64,000 nucleotides of DNA from Pogonophryne albipinna. Its lineage: Eukaryota; Chordata; Actinopteri; Perciformes; Artedidraconidae. The position numbers and the translations under genes are program-made. The stretch spans positions 24,206,867 through 24,270,866 of the forward strand of contig CM053243.1 in NCBI GenBank assembly GCA_028583405.1, read 5' to 3'. Each line of letters starts with the position of its first letter. Positions within the stretch are counted from its first letter, which is position 1. This document shows positions 52,601-61,584 of the stretch, one piece after another. Below the pieces are notes generated by a model. The model saw nothing but the letters and a program-made list of their open reading frames with translations, was not told where the DNA came from and searched no databases.

Positions 52601-55420
52601 ATCCCCCACTCCCCCCGTTGACAATTTACTAGCTGTACCGAAGTGGGCCGGTCGAGAGTCCCGGGATGATTTTTAGTCCCAGTCCACCACTGGTTACATA
52701 ACCGTATGATCGCCCATATTGACGCACCTAATTCCTAAACTTCTAACAGATACAACATGAACCGATCCTTCAGCCTCATATGAGCTCTCAGACACGTTCA
52801 AAATTAAACTGTCATCGCTGTCTGAGCTTGCTGCTGTGTGCACCATCGTGCGTTTACATGCAGATGCTGGGATCCTGAACGGTGCAGCTGGAGCGCTGTG
52901 CCCGCAATGACGTCACCCATAATTTGGCGGGACTTGAAGAATCTCCGAGAAGATCCAGAAAATTGTCAACATTGAAGGGCAGATTAATGGTTATCAAAGT
53001 ACAAATATCCAAAATCAGTTCAGTAACGGTTTTCAAGGGGACAATATTTACTCAAATTGATGGGTTTGGATGATGGGGGAAACTCGTGTCACAGGCTCTT
53101 TAAGCACTAGCTTGTACGTAAAACGGAGAACCTGGGATGTGTAGAGTGAACTGAGTATTTGGGTATAATTGCATTCCAGTTGCATACATTAACTTGTCAA
53201 GCAGTCTTCTCATTTTACACACCAGTCTCAAGGGACGAGGCGCAAGCAGGCCACATGCATTTAGTGCTGTGCACATGTACCGGGCCACGCTGAAATGTGA
53301 TCCTTCTTCAACAGGTTACTTAACTCTTGTGTTAAAACTGTATTATACTCTACCCACCTTTCCAAAGTGTTCCAGTTGTGAACTCATAGTTTAATCTGCT
53401 TAATTTACTACATATCCAAACCCAATCCCCATGGTTATTGGCCTTGCAGTGTTTACTTTTGGCAGGCAAGGAATTCACGTTGTGGATATTGTTTATAGGA
53501 AAGAATGTTCCCACTTGTGTCTGGGCTGACATGCCGTTTGTTTGAGTGAAGAGAAATCTCATCTTCATGCTATGCTGCTTCGTGTTTTTTGTTGCAATTG
53601 TTTGCCGTATGTCCAAACCAATGCAGAGACATTTTTCTGAAAGTGTTGTCCAAAGTGAAATGGAAATGCTCAATGGTGCAGATAGTGAAAATGTTGCTTC
53701 TTTTTTTTAATACCCTAAGTTTTCAACAAAACAAAAAAAACAAGGTTCCTAATGGAAAAAAAGTCCCCCTCACTTATGATCTATGTTCAAATGATTATGT
53801 TAATTGTATGCTTGTGCAGTGGTAACAGCGATAACTACAACCTTGTACATTCTTCATATTGTGGGGTTTTCTATGATTAAATAAATGTACTTGACCATGG
53901 AGAGTAGTCAGTAAAAAAAACTGAATGCATCATTGACAGACAACCAGACAAAGCCCATTAAAGCATCGTGGAATTGAGGTTCTTATCAAGCGCTTGTTTT
54001 TCATAACTGCTTTAAAACTTCCCTTTCACATTACTGAAGGTCCTTCCATTCATTTGACATTGAACCTGTAACATATTTCCCATCACAGACCAATCTATTG
54101 GAGTCAAAACATATATTTCAGTTTACTTTTAGATACAGACATTGCTAAAAGAATACATTTGAGAGCAGGTTTTCCAAATTTGCATTACTATCCTGAATCT
54201 TCCTGGACATGACATGAACTATAACTAAGGTCTTTGGATCCAGATGTAGCATTAGGGTGTTTCCAGGGAGAAGTGCAGGCACAGCTGGTAACCCCAAAAG
54301 AGATCCTTTTACACTCATTTGTTACTTAACTTTAATGTGACTTTCTGCTATCCCTATGCCCTTGAGATTGTGACTCACCTAAGCAGCTGTAGTCTATCTG
54401 ACGCCATTATAGCAGACTGAGCTGTGTTCCCAGACCAGCTGCAGGGGGACTTCAGACTACTGTGATCCATGGCTGTTCTCTGTTTTGACTAAAATGAACA
54501 CTTCATACTGAATTTAGTTTCCTGTTAAGTTTATTGGTCCCCACCAAATAGTGTAATATGACTAAGCTTTTCTTGTGCGGCTTGTCCAGATGGAGAATGC
54601 ATATTAAGGTGCACCTTGTGTTTTTCTTCATATCACAATGCACCTAACACTCCTAAATGTTGCTCTTTTGGTCATGTCTGACAGAAGTATTGAATATCCA
54701 TATTCAGTATTTTCTTTTGATTTGATTCTAAATGAACTCAATGTTCACTTTATAAAGCAAAAAATCCAATATAGTCTAATTTCTTGGACTGATGTTATAT
54801 TTTCTCATTTGTTTTTAGAATAAAAAAACTCATATACCGTACAGGGACAGCAAGTTGACGCGGCTACTTAAAGACTCCTTGGGGGGAAACTGCAGGACGG
54901 TTATGATTGCCAATGTTAGCCCCTCATCCAAGTCCTACGATGACACCCACAACACACTTAAGTACGCCAACAGGGCCAAGGAGATTAAATCATCGGTAAG
55001 TATCTAAGCATTAAATTATATAAATGAAATTATTATTTGACTATAGATCTATATTTTTAATCCTTACATGTTTTTCTCTACCTTTATCAGCTGAAGAGTA
55101 ATGTTGTAAGCTTGGACAGTCACATTGGCCAGTATGCAGTGATATGTGAGAAGCAACGGCAAGAGGTAATATGACACAACCAACACTACCATACTTAATG
55201 ATACAAAAAATCCAGCAAATCTTTATTTTATGATATTTAAAATGTCTCTTTCAAACAGTTGCCATTATCCAATGCTCATTTCTTACTGCTATCTCAATTT
55301 TATTTTTGCATTTCTGAAGATTGTGCAGTTGAAGAAGAAACTCAAAGACTATGAGGAGAAGAACATGGTGCCTGGGGCTTCTACCACCATCTCTTCCCAG
55401 AAACAAGCAGAGTTTAAAAG
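40304..55420 (+). CDS. kif18a: KIF18A: kinesin-8 mitotic motor (N-terminal 413 residues; gene continues off window)
   Basis: Plus-end-directed microtubule motor that gathers at kinetochore-fibre tips and damps chromosome oscillation during alignment. Coding segments 40304-40619, 41748-41905, 42068-42172, 42774-42884, 46014-46211, 54819-54995, 55091-55165 and 55320-55420 join in frame. The ATP P-loop GATGAGKT is at residues 110-117, switch I NANSSRSH at 219-226, and switch II DLAGSE at 255-260. The neck and a [10 protein letters not shown] coiled-coil start follow. The family is about 900 residues long, so roughly half is missing to the right. No stop, frameshift or lost catalytic residue was seen. 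KIF18A rather than KIF18B is favoured by linkage to METTL15, which is conserved in vertebrates. Confidence 0.95.
40620..41747 (+). other. kif18a: KIF18A intron 2
   Basis: A 1.1 kb intron with no repeat or coding segment recognised. Confidence 0.85.
41748..41905 (+). CDS. kif18a: KIF18A exon 3 (P-loop)
   Basis: Acceptor CTTGCAG and donor GTGATT. Two bases complete Val106, then 52 codons follow. Carries the ATP-binding P-loop GATGAGKT and THTMLG. Confidence 0.97.
42068..42172 (+). CDS. kif18a: KIF18A exon 4
   Basis: Acceptor TTTACAG, donor GTTAGT. Thirty-five codons in phase 0, [10 protein letters not shown] onwards, the conserved kinesin alpha3 entry. Confidence 0.96.
42173..42773 (+). other. 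kif18a: KIF18A intron 4, half filled by a retrotransposon tail
   Basis: A 601-base intron. 42370-42671 is a retrotransposon 3' end; the flanks hold nothing recognisable. Confidence 0.8.
42370..42671 (+). repeat. Non-LTR retrotransposon 3' end (TTGAT tail)
   Basis: The segment begins near CTGTCCGTCCTGGGAGAGG and carries the recurrent teleost block GATCCCTCCTCTGTTGCTCT then CCCTGAGGTTTCTCCC. It ends in TGCTATATAAATAAAACTTG and a (TTGAT)n run at 42655-42671. This is a very common fish LINE/SINE 3' region in the same orientation as the gene. It has no coding capacity, and the exact family is not certain. Confidence 0.7.
42774..42884 (+). CDS. kif18a: KIF18A exon 5 (switch I)
   Basis: Acceptor TATACAG, donor GTATTT. 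Thirty-seven codons in phase 0. Contains the nucleotide-sensing switch I NANSSRSH. Confidence 0.97.
43217..44845 (+). mobile_element. Tc1-like transposon, family A, copy 2 (complete, apparently intact)
   Basis: A 1629-bp element with inverted repeats of about 265-270 bases, starting CACTGAACAAAAATATAAAT and ending in its complement. TA flanks both sides (43215-43216, 44846-44847). The uninterrupted target can be read in family B copy 2 near 58910-58920, which proves insertion at a TA with TA duplication. It contains an unbroken 337-residue transposase and an AATAAA at 44552-44557. The right arm has a small insertion near 44686 relative to the left arm. Confidence 0.96.
43510..44523 (+). CDS. 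Tc1-like transposase, family A, full length
   Basis: A 337-residue DDE transposase for cut-and-paste movement at TA sites. The N-terminus has paired helix-turn-helix character ([20 protein letters not shown], then [10 protein letters not shown]) for inverted-repeat binding. The catalytic triad is seen in TDES, HDNARPH and SPIEHVWD, with 34 residues between the second Asp and the Glu, the DD34E spacing of the Tc1 group. HGGGGVMVW, the glycine-rich box, is present. The length matches active Tc1 transposases (about 340). No stop or frameshift occurs. A polyadenylation signal lies just after the stop. It is more than 99% identical to the copy at the left edge, so a recently active source is likely. 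Confidence 0.95.
   Translation: MPQMSQVLRERAIGMLTAGMSTRAVARELNVHFSIISRLQRRFREFGSTSNRPHNRRPRVTTPAQDLHIQHVHLQDRLRPATRTAAATIGLHNQRISAQTVRNRLREAHLHTRRPHRGLDLTPVRRRNRLEWANAHIRWRLARWRGVLFTDESRFSLFRANGRQRVWRRVGERFSDVNVVNRVAHGGGGVMVWAGVCYGRRTQVHFIDGIVNAQRYRDEILRPIVVPFIHDHHLMLQHDNARPHVARICTQFLEAENIPVLAWPAYSPDMSPIEHVWDALDRRIRQRVPVPANIQQLRTANEEEWTNIPQATINNLINSMRRRCVALREANGGHTRY
45026..45421 (+). pseudogene. Family B Tc1-like transposase, internally deleted copy
   Basis: The N-terminal DNA-binding part [20 protein letters not shown] through the GRPR-like [10 protein letters not shown] linker is intact. The catalytic DDE domain has been removed: the reading jumps from the Leu-Leu-Lys codons directly to what in copy 2 is the extreme C-terminus and ends after 131 residues. 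A protein could bind its own ends but not cut DNA, and might act as a repressor if made (inference). Confidence 0.92.
46014..46211 (+). CDS. kif18a: KIF18A exon 6 (switch II)
   Basis: Acceptor TTCTTCAG, donor GTGAGT. Sixty-six codons in phase 0, containing switch [10 protein letters not shown] and the [16 protein letters not shown] microtubule-binding helix. Confidence 0.97.
46343..46601. repeat. Imperfect tandem duplication inside the hAT element
   Basis: The sequence from CACAAAACATAAA through AAATAAACATTAAGGTGCAG (first unit, about 46349-46460) begins again at about 46505. The second unit is cut by the nested hAT element and resumes at 47809. The units differ by scattered substitutions and a shorter ATT run in unit two. 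Confidence 0.8.
46602..47808. mobile_element. Second hAT-type element nested in the hAT at 46248
   Basis: The imperfect inverted ends CAGGGCTCGACATTAAGGA and complement of TCCTTAATGTCATGCACTG are bounded by an exact 8-bp duplication ATTAAGGT (46594-46601, 47809-47816). The pre-insertion sequence is shown by the first duplicate unit of the host element. The 1207-bp interior has GC-rich GGGCAA/TTGCCC blocks near each end and no transposase, so it is non-autonomous. Confidence 0.92.
47926..48391 (-). pseudogene. hAT (ZBED-like) transposase remnant
   Basis: From ATG at 48391 the frame gives a BED-type zinc-finger start ([11 protein letters not shown]...KAVCRHC), then loses frame near 48190 where the finger's His part is deleted. 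A second frame continues with [18 protein letters not shown] and jumps to the C-terminal hAT dimerisation block ([20 protein letters not shown]), ending near 47926. The RNase H-like catalytic core between them is absent. The protein cannot transpose. Confidence 0.92.
49277..50320. mobile_element. Foldback-like element with minisatellite-type inverted ends
   Basis: The ends TACGGTGGCC and GGCCACCGTA are the start of about 160-bp inverted repeats, each built largely from 20-bp units (ACAGCATTTCACAAAACACT type). There are six full units on the left (49304-49423) and about five on the right (50186-50294) in reverse. A 6-bp direct repeat ATTAAG flanks it (49271-49276, 50321-50326). The middle has a 40-bp unit twice (about 49494-49573) and no coding sequence. 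The superfamily is unclear: short of a transposase match it could be a foldback element or a MITE of a TTAA- or 6-bp-target group. Confidence 0.85.
50528..50720. repeat. TTAAAGGTGGGGTAGGTAATT-type interspersed repeat, partial
   Basis: Begins TTAAAGGTGGGGTAGGTAAT then TTTGGAGAAACCAGCTCGAG, a left end I recognise as a widespread fish non-autonomous repeat. The opposite inverted end was not found, so it is probably truncated. The extent is approximate. Confidence 0.5.
51340..51670 (+). repeat. Two-unit direct repeat of about 180 bp inside the TTAA element
   Basis: GTGCTTTCATGTCAATTCGG occurs at about 51341 and 51519. Both copies are followed by CGAACATA, AAATGATCGTG and GATGATTAAA, and each unit later has TTTTTGTAGTTGTA and GGATTAAAC. 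The units have diverged by small indels. Confidence 0.85.
51812..52692. mobile_element. CAGTGG-ended DNA element (hAT-like?), nested
   Basis: Left end CAGTGGCGGACTGGCCATCG and right end complementary to CAGTGGTGGACTGGGACT form imperfect inverted repeats. No clear target duplication was found. A fragment of the same family recurs at about 63190-63255. Internal blocks CCGAAGTGGGCCGGTCG (51854 and 52638) and CCCCCCGTTGACA (51781 just outside the left end, and 52613) are direct repeats, hinting at a local rearrangement. It hosts the element at 51897-52598. Confidence 0.7.
51897..52598. mobile_element. Innermost nested element (GGCGGCG-ended)
   Basis: Imperfect inverted ends share GGCGGCG, AGGCT and GGGAAGGCTA (51898-51932 and complement in 52555-52597). 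It is flanked by an identical direct repeat ACATCCCCCA (51886-51895, 52599-52608). The right end includes the palindrome GGGAAGGCTTAGCCTTCCC. There is no coding sequence. It is the third layer of the nest 51017 > 51812 > 51897. Confidence 0.75.
54819..54995 (+). CDS. kif18a: KIF18A exon 7 (end of motor core)
   Basis: Acceptor TTTTTAG, donor GTAAGT. Fifty-nine codons in phase 0, with [20 protein letters not shown] and YANRAKEIK, the closing helices of the kinesin motor. Confidence 0.97.
55091..55165 (+). CDS. kif18a: KIF18A exon 8 (neck)
   Basis: Acceptor TTATCAG, donor GTAATA. Twenty-five codons in phase 0, [20 protein letters not shown], the kinesin-8 neck region. Confidence 0.94.
55320..55420 (+). 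CDS. kif18a: KIF18A exon 9 (coiled-coil start)
   Basis: Acceptor TTCTGAAG, donor GTAAGC. Thirty-three codons plus two bases. [14 protein letters not shown] matches the start of the KIF18A coiled coil. The next exon was not found in the remaining 8.6 kb. Confidence 0.93.
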
Positions 55421-55739
55421 GTAAGCATGTACAAAGTAGGATTCGGGGAGTAATCTGAGACATAGAAAAATAAGTTGTGTCTTTATCCGTTATAAACTCT
55501 TTTATTAGGAGTCTCTATTATTTATTTGAACTTTGTAAATGGAATGCAAACACTGAATACATGCAGGAAGAGCACAAAGCCTTTTTTTACATTCATAAGA
55601 CCTGGAATTAGACTTTTCAACATTATGATGACAAAATTACTTGTGATGAATAATACCAAATACTAAAGTCTGCATTTTAGCTTTCCATTTCATGTAATTG
55701 TTGTTGTATTGTGACCTTTTGGTTCACTATTTGTTCATG

Positions 55740-55945
55740 TTTGTAGCATAGTAGGCAGAGTAGCCTTTAGTTGGGAGATGTATGAGCTCCTCTCCCTGCC
55801 CACGTTCTCCAACACTTCCTGGGTGTTCCCAATGCATCAGAGGCCAAATGGGATATATGATCCCTCCGGCGTGCTCCCGGTCTGCCTCAGGGTCTCCTCC
55901 TCCCAGCTGCATGTGTCTGAAATACCTCCGCAAGAAGGCCTTCAT
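55740..55945 (-). pseudogene. Degraded LINE 3' coding-end fragment
   Basis: On the minus strand the segment resembles the frequently seen C-terminal end of a teleost non-LTR retrotransposon polyprotein (GGTATTTCAGACACATG, GCACGCCGGAGGGAT, CCCATTTGGCC, GGGAACACCC blocks). It keeps an open frame by chance but is shifted against the expected coding frame and lacks reverse transcriptase motifs. The family is assigned from memory. Confidence 0.5.
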
Positions 55946-57576
55946 AGAGTATCTTAATCAGAAACCCCAACTACCTAGAATGGCTTTTTTCAATAAGAAG
56001 CAGCAGTTATTAAAGCTGGATTGTTGAAACCCTCAACCTATTTACAAAGGACCCAGGTACCACATTAAGAAAACTTATTATGGCCCTCCCTGAACCTCCT
56101 AGTCTCATGCTTCACATTCACCTCACTTGTAAATGATTTTTGACCGCCGTCGCTTGCTGCAACAACTCGGTCCCAACCAAAAGGACCATTCTATCGTTTT
56201 CTAGCAGAGTATAGTGGCTTTAGACCACTCACTGCTGGTGAAGCATTGGTGATGCAATCCTCAGGTCCCCTAACTGGATGCTGTCTGCTCCTAGGTTGCA
56301 CCTAAAAGATATTTGTCTATAAAAAAAACATGATGCCAACCTCTTAATGTTTGCATAATCTCTTGATGGCTTGGGAGAGAATTGTACTGAGCTGTTGTGG
56401 ATGGATATTATTTGGTAGTTTTTGGATAGCCTGTCTTCACCCTTTTCATAAAGAAAATCCAAAAGTTAAAATGTAATATTCAACCAGGAGCAGCACCGTC
56501 AAGACGATGCTACAATAGAAGCAAACTACTTTTTTTCTACCAAAAGCAGTTCTACGTGCTTTGATCAGTTAGTCAGTAGGTATCATGGTGGATCTCATTC
56601 ATTGAAAAAGGTGAACTGCTGTTTATTTATTTGTTTGTGGTGCCATGCCCACACACTCGCAACACAATGCGTTGGTGGGGTCTTTGACAGCTGACCTACC
56701 CAGAGTGTACAAAAAAAACAAAGAATAATCGTAATAACTGCACAGTTGATGATTCTTGGTACCTGTCCCTCACAAATAAACAAATACATAATTCACTAAA
56801 TGAATCATAAGCATCCATTGACACTTCTGATAATCTGCTGATAAAACTCTTGTACTGTTCTGTACCCTGTTCATATCAGCTCACAGCATGCCTTATTGAC
56901 CTGAGATTTAGATTTTTTCAAAATACTTGTTTGTATAACGCTTATGAAATGTTATCCCACGAAATGTGCACCTCCTGGAAAACTGTTTCTTCCTGGAAAG
57001 CAGTACATCTACATGAGTCTAATTCCCCCTGTAACATACTTTTAAAATGTACTAACATTATTTAATGGAGAAACCTTCAGAGAGAACATTATTTGCCATA
57101 CCAAGTATGTTTTAGTCTAATTAACAGCAATATTTTACAAGCACTTAACAATTTGAGCTCTAGAAGCAGTTTTTCCACATCCACTTCTGACCTGCAATGT
57201 AGTCGCTGTAGACTTGAATAGAGCAGCCAGATACTAAAATATTGATTGTAATTAATTAAGCTTTTGGGGGGAGGGGCTTAATTAGTGTAGTTCCTAATTT
57301 TAGACCTTTTTTTTTATAAATTCCTGCTATGTCCTTCCTTACTTGTTATCTGTTTTTTAAATTAACACAATGACAGGTAATGTTTTTTTTTCAATCTAGA
57401 TAGTCACTTGTTAAACTAGTGACTGTTTGACCTCTTGGATTAAAAATCAAGTGCTTTGAGACCCTCGGATCAGGTTTGAAAGACACTGTCATTAACAGTT
57501 TTTTGTTTGGGATACGAATGCAACTCTAATAAATCTGCCACACATACAGTGGGGCAAAAAAGTATTTAGTCAGCCA

Positions 57577-58729
57577 TCAGGCTGTGCATCTTCACTGGTC
57601 TCACGATTCGATTCGATTACGATTATCCTGTCAACGATTCGATTCAATTCGATATCCCGATGCATCACGATTCATACCAATGCGTTGCATCCTCAATTTT
57701 CTATATTACTGCACATGGCTTATTTTTCATCAATGCATACATGCAGTAAATACATATGAACTCTCTTTTTATTATTTAGAAAGTGCTTCAGAAATCAGTA
57801 ACATAAATGTCTTGACATTAATTTATAAACCAAAATAAATGAATTGTATAGGTCTAGCCTCCCTATATCTGTGTGTGAAGTTGTTCCATCCTCAAAAACA
57901 AAAAAATAATGCTTCTGCAGTCTAGCTGCAGCTTCTAGCAACAGTCTTCTGTTAAAAGAAGGACACTGAATGTCCTGAATGTGACATCACACAAAGGACT
58001 TGAGTCTGAACACAGCAGACAACAGGAGTATTTACAATAGCATATACAAACAAAAATACTGCATGTGGGTGCACACTTACATTCTCTGTCTTACTGTTAC
58101 ATAAATCCCATGAATGTATGAGATTGAATTATCTTCATTATATCTCAGTGATTAAGTGAATAATAAAGTTTCTATCGGGTCACTATCAGCCTGTCACTCA
58201 TTATTTTCAGGGAGGGGGCGGGGCTTAGAGGAACGGAGAGAAGACGGTGATCGCGGAAGCTTTTTTCCTCCTGCCTTCACAAACTTTACACACGTATATA
58301 TCGTCTGAAAATTGCTAGAGGACATTCATACTTTGCAATCCAAGACTTAATTAAATCCACCAAAAACCTGACGTAACGCGATTATTTTTGAAAAACATAA
58401 ATCCCTGTGCCGCAGCGACACGGAGTGATTCAGAGCGAGTCCTTCTGCTGTTGGTTCTGGACTGGTGTTCTTGTGTTGGTGGATAAAGCAGACTGCTCCG
58501 TGTTTGGTGTTGCTGTGCCGCTGTCACGTCTGTTCCCTGATCTCTGCGTCACCGACCGATTTGATATTAAAGTGACAGAAAAAAAAACGTTATAGTAAAG
58601 CCGCGGCCGGAAAATCAGGAAGCAACGTTACTACGCTATAACCGATTATCTTCCGTCACTGCATCGATACCGAATCGTCCACGTCCGCATCGCAATGCAT
58701 CGTAGAAACGATTATTTTCAACACCCCTG
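57577..58729. mobile_element. hAT-type non-autonomous element nested in family B copy 2
   Basis: It is bounded by an exact 8-bp duplication GTCAGCCA (57569-57576, 58730-58737). The right end is the hAT-like ...AACACCCCTG. The left end is more diverged (TCAGGCTGTG...). Subterminal CGATTCGATT / AATCG repeats occur near both ends. The 1153-bp interior has a GC-rich patch (58200-58260) and no transposase. Removing it and one duplicate restores the family B end. Confidence 0.92.
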
Positions 58730-59091
58730 GTCAGCCACCAATTGTGCAAGTTCCATCCATCTTCTCACGCTTTGTGCAAGTTCTCCCACTTAAAAAGATG
58801 AGAGAGGCCTGTAATTTTCATCCTAGGTACACTTCAACTATGAGAGACAGAATGGGGGGAATGAATCCAGGAAATCACATTGTAGGATTTTTAATGAATT
58901 CCTCGGTAAAATAAGTATTTGGTCACCTACAAACAAACAAGATTTCTGGCTCTCACAGACCTGTAACTTCTTCTTTAAGAGCCTCCTCTGTCCTCCACTT
59001 GTTAACTGTATTAATGGCACCTGTTTGAACTCGTTATCAGTATAAAAGACACCTGTCCACAACCTCAAACAGTCACACTCCAAACTCCACT

Positions 59092-60042
59092 ATGGCCAAG
59101 ACCAAAGAGCTGTCAAAGGACACCAGAAACAAAATTGTAGACCTGCACCAGGCTGGGAAGACTGAATCTGCAATAGGTAAGCAGCTTGGTGTGAAGAAAT
59201 CAACTGTGGGAGCAATTATTAGAAAATGGAAGACATACAAGACCACTGATAATCTCCCTCGATCTGGGGCTCCACGCAAGATCTCACCCCGTGGGGTCAA
59301 AATGATCACAAGAACGGTGAGCAACAATCCCAGAACCACACGGGGGGACCTAGTCAATGACCTGCAGAGAGCTGGGACCAAAGTAACAAAGGCTACCATC
59401 AGTAACACACTACGCCGCCAGGGACTCAAATCCTGCAGTGCCAGACATGTCCCCCTGCTTAAGCCAGTACATGTCCAGGCCCGTCTGAAGTTTGCTAGAG
59501 AGCATTTAGATGATCCAGAAGAGGATTGGGAGAATGTCATATGGTCAGATGAAACCAAAATAGAACTTTTTGGTAAAAACTCAACTAGACGCGTTTGGAG
59601 GAGAAAGAATGCTGAGTTGCATCCAAAGAACACCATACCTACTGTGAAACATGGGGGTGGAAACATCATGCTTTGGGGCTGTTCTTCTGCAAAGGGACCA
59701 GGACGACTGATCCGTGTAAAGGAAAGAATGAATGGGGCCATGTATCGTGAGATTTTGAGTGAGAACCTCCTTCCATCAGCAAGGGTATTGAAGATGAAAC
59801 GTGGCTGGGTCTTTCAGCATGACAATGATCCCAAACACACCGCCCGGGCAACGAAGGAGTGGCTTCGTAAGAAGCATTTCAAGGTCCTTGAGTGGCCTAG
59901 CCAGTCTCCAGATCTCAACCCCATAGAAAATCTTTGGAGGGAGTTGAAAGTCCGTGTTGCCCAGCGACAGCCCCAAAACATCACTGCTCTAGAGGAGATC
60001 TGCATGGAGGAATGGGCCAAAAATACCAGCAACAGTGTGTGA
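59092..60042 (+). pseudogene. Family B Tc1-like transposase with a C-terminal frameshift
   Basis: A 316-residue frame with helix-turn-helix start [20 protein letters not shown], glycine box [11 protein letters not shown] and catalytic residues in [13 protein letters not shown] and NPIENLW (DD34E type). Near the end one extra A in the A-run 60019-60023 shifts the frame: the last six residues are wrong and a stop comes early. The shared 3' sequence in the expected frame shows that about 30 native residues are lost. All catalytic residues precede the shift, but the protein is probably impaired. Confidence 0.93.
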
Positions 60043-60417
60043 AAACCTTGTGAAGACTTACAGAAAACGTTTGACCTCTGTCATTGCCAACAAAGGGTAT
60101 ATAACAAAGTATTGAGATGAACTTTTGTTATTGACCAAATACTTATTTTCCACCATAATTTGCAAATAAATTCTTTAAAAATCAGACAATGTGATTTTCT
60201 GGATTCTTTTTTCTAATTTTGTCTCTCATAGTTGAGGTATACCTAAGATGAAAATTACAGGCCTCTCTCATCTTTTTAAGTGGGAGAACTTGCATGGTGG
60301 CTGACTAAATACTTTTTTGCCCCACTGTATAGAGTAGGTACCTCTGTGTATACCGGTGTGTGATACTAGTGCTTTGATGACTACTATAATCAACATTAGC
60401 TTAACTATCTTAGTTAA

Positions 60418-61584
60418 AACCTCTTAAGCCCCACGGACCCGTATCCGGGCCTGAAATCGCGTAATTTGCAGGAAACAACGTCTAAGGAACCTTCATATTT
60501 AATAAACTATGAATGTTTTATATCCATATAACGGGGAAAAACTAATTTAACTGATCTTTTTCATTATTTTTTTTATTTGTTTAACTCAAAATGCTAACAG
60601 TGACCCTCTGAATTAGCCCCGAGCGAAAAATGTTAACCTATTACTGCACCAAAAATCACTCCTGGCACCCTTATTACTTATCCTATCTGCACATCCAACA
60701 CATCGTTTATGATCGTAAGGAGACACAGAATCTATTGGTACCCACCTAAACACTCAAAGATTACAAATTCGTGGAGAAAATAACAAAAACCTACATCAAA
60801 ACATGTGGCGCTAGGTAGCCCAAAACGCTAACATGGCTTACCTTGATCTTTGTCTGGTCAAAACTGGTCTTCAATGGCATTAAAACGATATAAACGATGG
60901 TGTAGTCAATCCATAGGTTAATCCAATGTGTCTGTGTCCCCTTTGAAATGTTCTGATAATCCATAAGCAATAAAAACTGCTTTTCCATTTCCAGAAATCA
61001 AAGCAGGGATATTCCTACGCTCTGCAACATTGTTGCAGAGACGCCAGCTTTTCTTTTTTTTACATGAGAGTCTATGGGACGATTTCCCTTCGATTATATT
61101 GGCTCTAACGGTCAGGAAGAGATTTCACATGTCAAAATCGAACAAGGGGGGCCAGAGATATGGAAAATCCACCCAAATGGCCCCAGAAGAGGTTTTTTTT
61201 GCTAAATCTGTCTTAAAAAGGTCAAATATCACTTGTTTTGCATCAATCTTGATACAATGTACTTATTATCTGTTGTACTTTGGATTCCTAAAGCTTTTAG
61301 TCTACTAACCCATCATCCAAGGTTAGTTTTCACTAGAAGTACAAAATATTTTTTGGACGGACACTATAATTTACAGTTTTTTACCATGTTCAATCTGAAT
61401 TTTCTTTAACATAAAAAAACATCTATATTGATTCTGACTTTTCTACATCCAACTCACAGGTTTATCATTACTTTGAGAAAAAAGATTATTGATTTAACCC
61501 TTTTAGAAGGGAAGATATGGTCATTTGTTCTGGGAAGGTCATTTTCGAGCCTGAAACCTGAAAAACAGGCTTGGGGCCTAACAG
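60418..61584. mobile_element. piggyBac-like non-autonomous element (TTAA target)
   Basis: The ends CCTCTTAAGCCCC and the complement of TTGGGGCCTAACAGG form an imperfect inverted repeat. CCGTATCCGGGCCTGAAA / TCGAGCCTGAAACCTGAAA blocks lie just inside. TTAA occurs at 60414-60417 and 61585-61588; on the left two extra A bases separate it from the CC-start. CC-starting ends at TTAA are the piggyBac signature. There is no transposase; open frames inside have no domain. Confidence 0.65.

Larger units (their letters stand above)
51017..53099. mobile_element. TTAA-flanked DNA transposon (Kolobok/piggyBac-like target), hosting two nested elements
   Basis: The inverted ends AGAGCCTGTGACA and TGTCACAGGCTCT are directly flanked by TTAA (51013-51016, 53100-53103). 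TTAA targeting is shared by the piggyBac and Kolobok superfamilies; the end sequence is more like Kolobok (inference). No transposase frame remains. About 0.9 kb in the middle (51812-52692) is another element, so the host's own sequence is about 1.2 kb. A two-unit direct repeat (51340-51670) sits in its left half. Confidence 0.85.
46212..54818 (+). other. kif18a: KIF18A intron 6, transposon-rich
   Basis: An 8.6 kb intron. Recognised contents are a nested hAT pair (46248-48686), a foldback-like element (49277-50320), a repeat at 50528-50720 and a TTAA element with two nested insertions (51017-53099). The stretches 48695-49270 and 53104-54818 are AT-rich with nothing recognised. Confidence 0.85.
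57547..60327 (+). mobile_element. Tc1-like transposon, family B, copy 2 (hosting a hAT element)
   Basis: Ends CAGTGGGGCAAAAAAGTATT and complement with TA on both sides (57545-57546, 60328-60329). The left inverted repeat is split by a hAT insertion at 57577-58729 and has a small duplicated GTGCAAGTT segment near 58745-58785. The right end lacks CAATTG relative to copy 1. It carries a nearly complete transposase gene with one frameshift. It also preserves the empty site for the family A insertion. Confidence 0.95.

Noticed and set aside
55782..56027. Candidate next KIF18A exon
   Set aside because: The sequence reads as a LINE fragment on the opposite strand and does not resemble the KIF18A coiled coil.
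58407..58595. 62-residue frame inside the nested hAT element
   Set aside because: No BED, RNase H or dimerisation motif; a chance frame in a GC-richer interior.
59073..59741. 222-residue minus-strand frame
   Set aside because: Antisense shadow of the family B transposase; no domain of its own.
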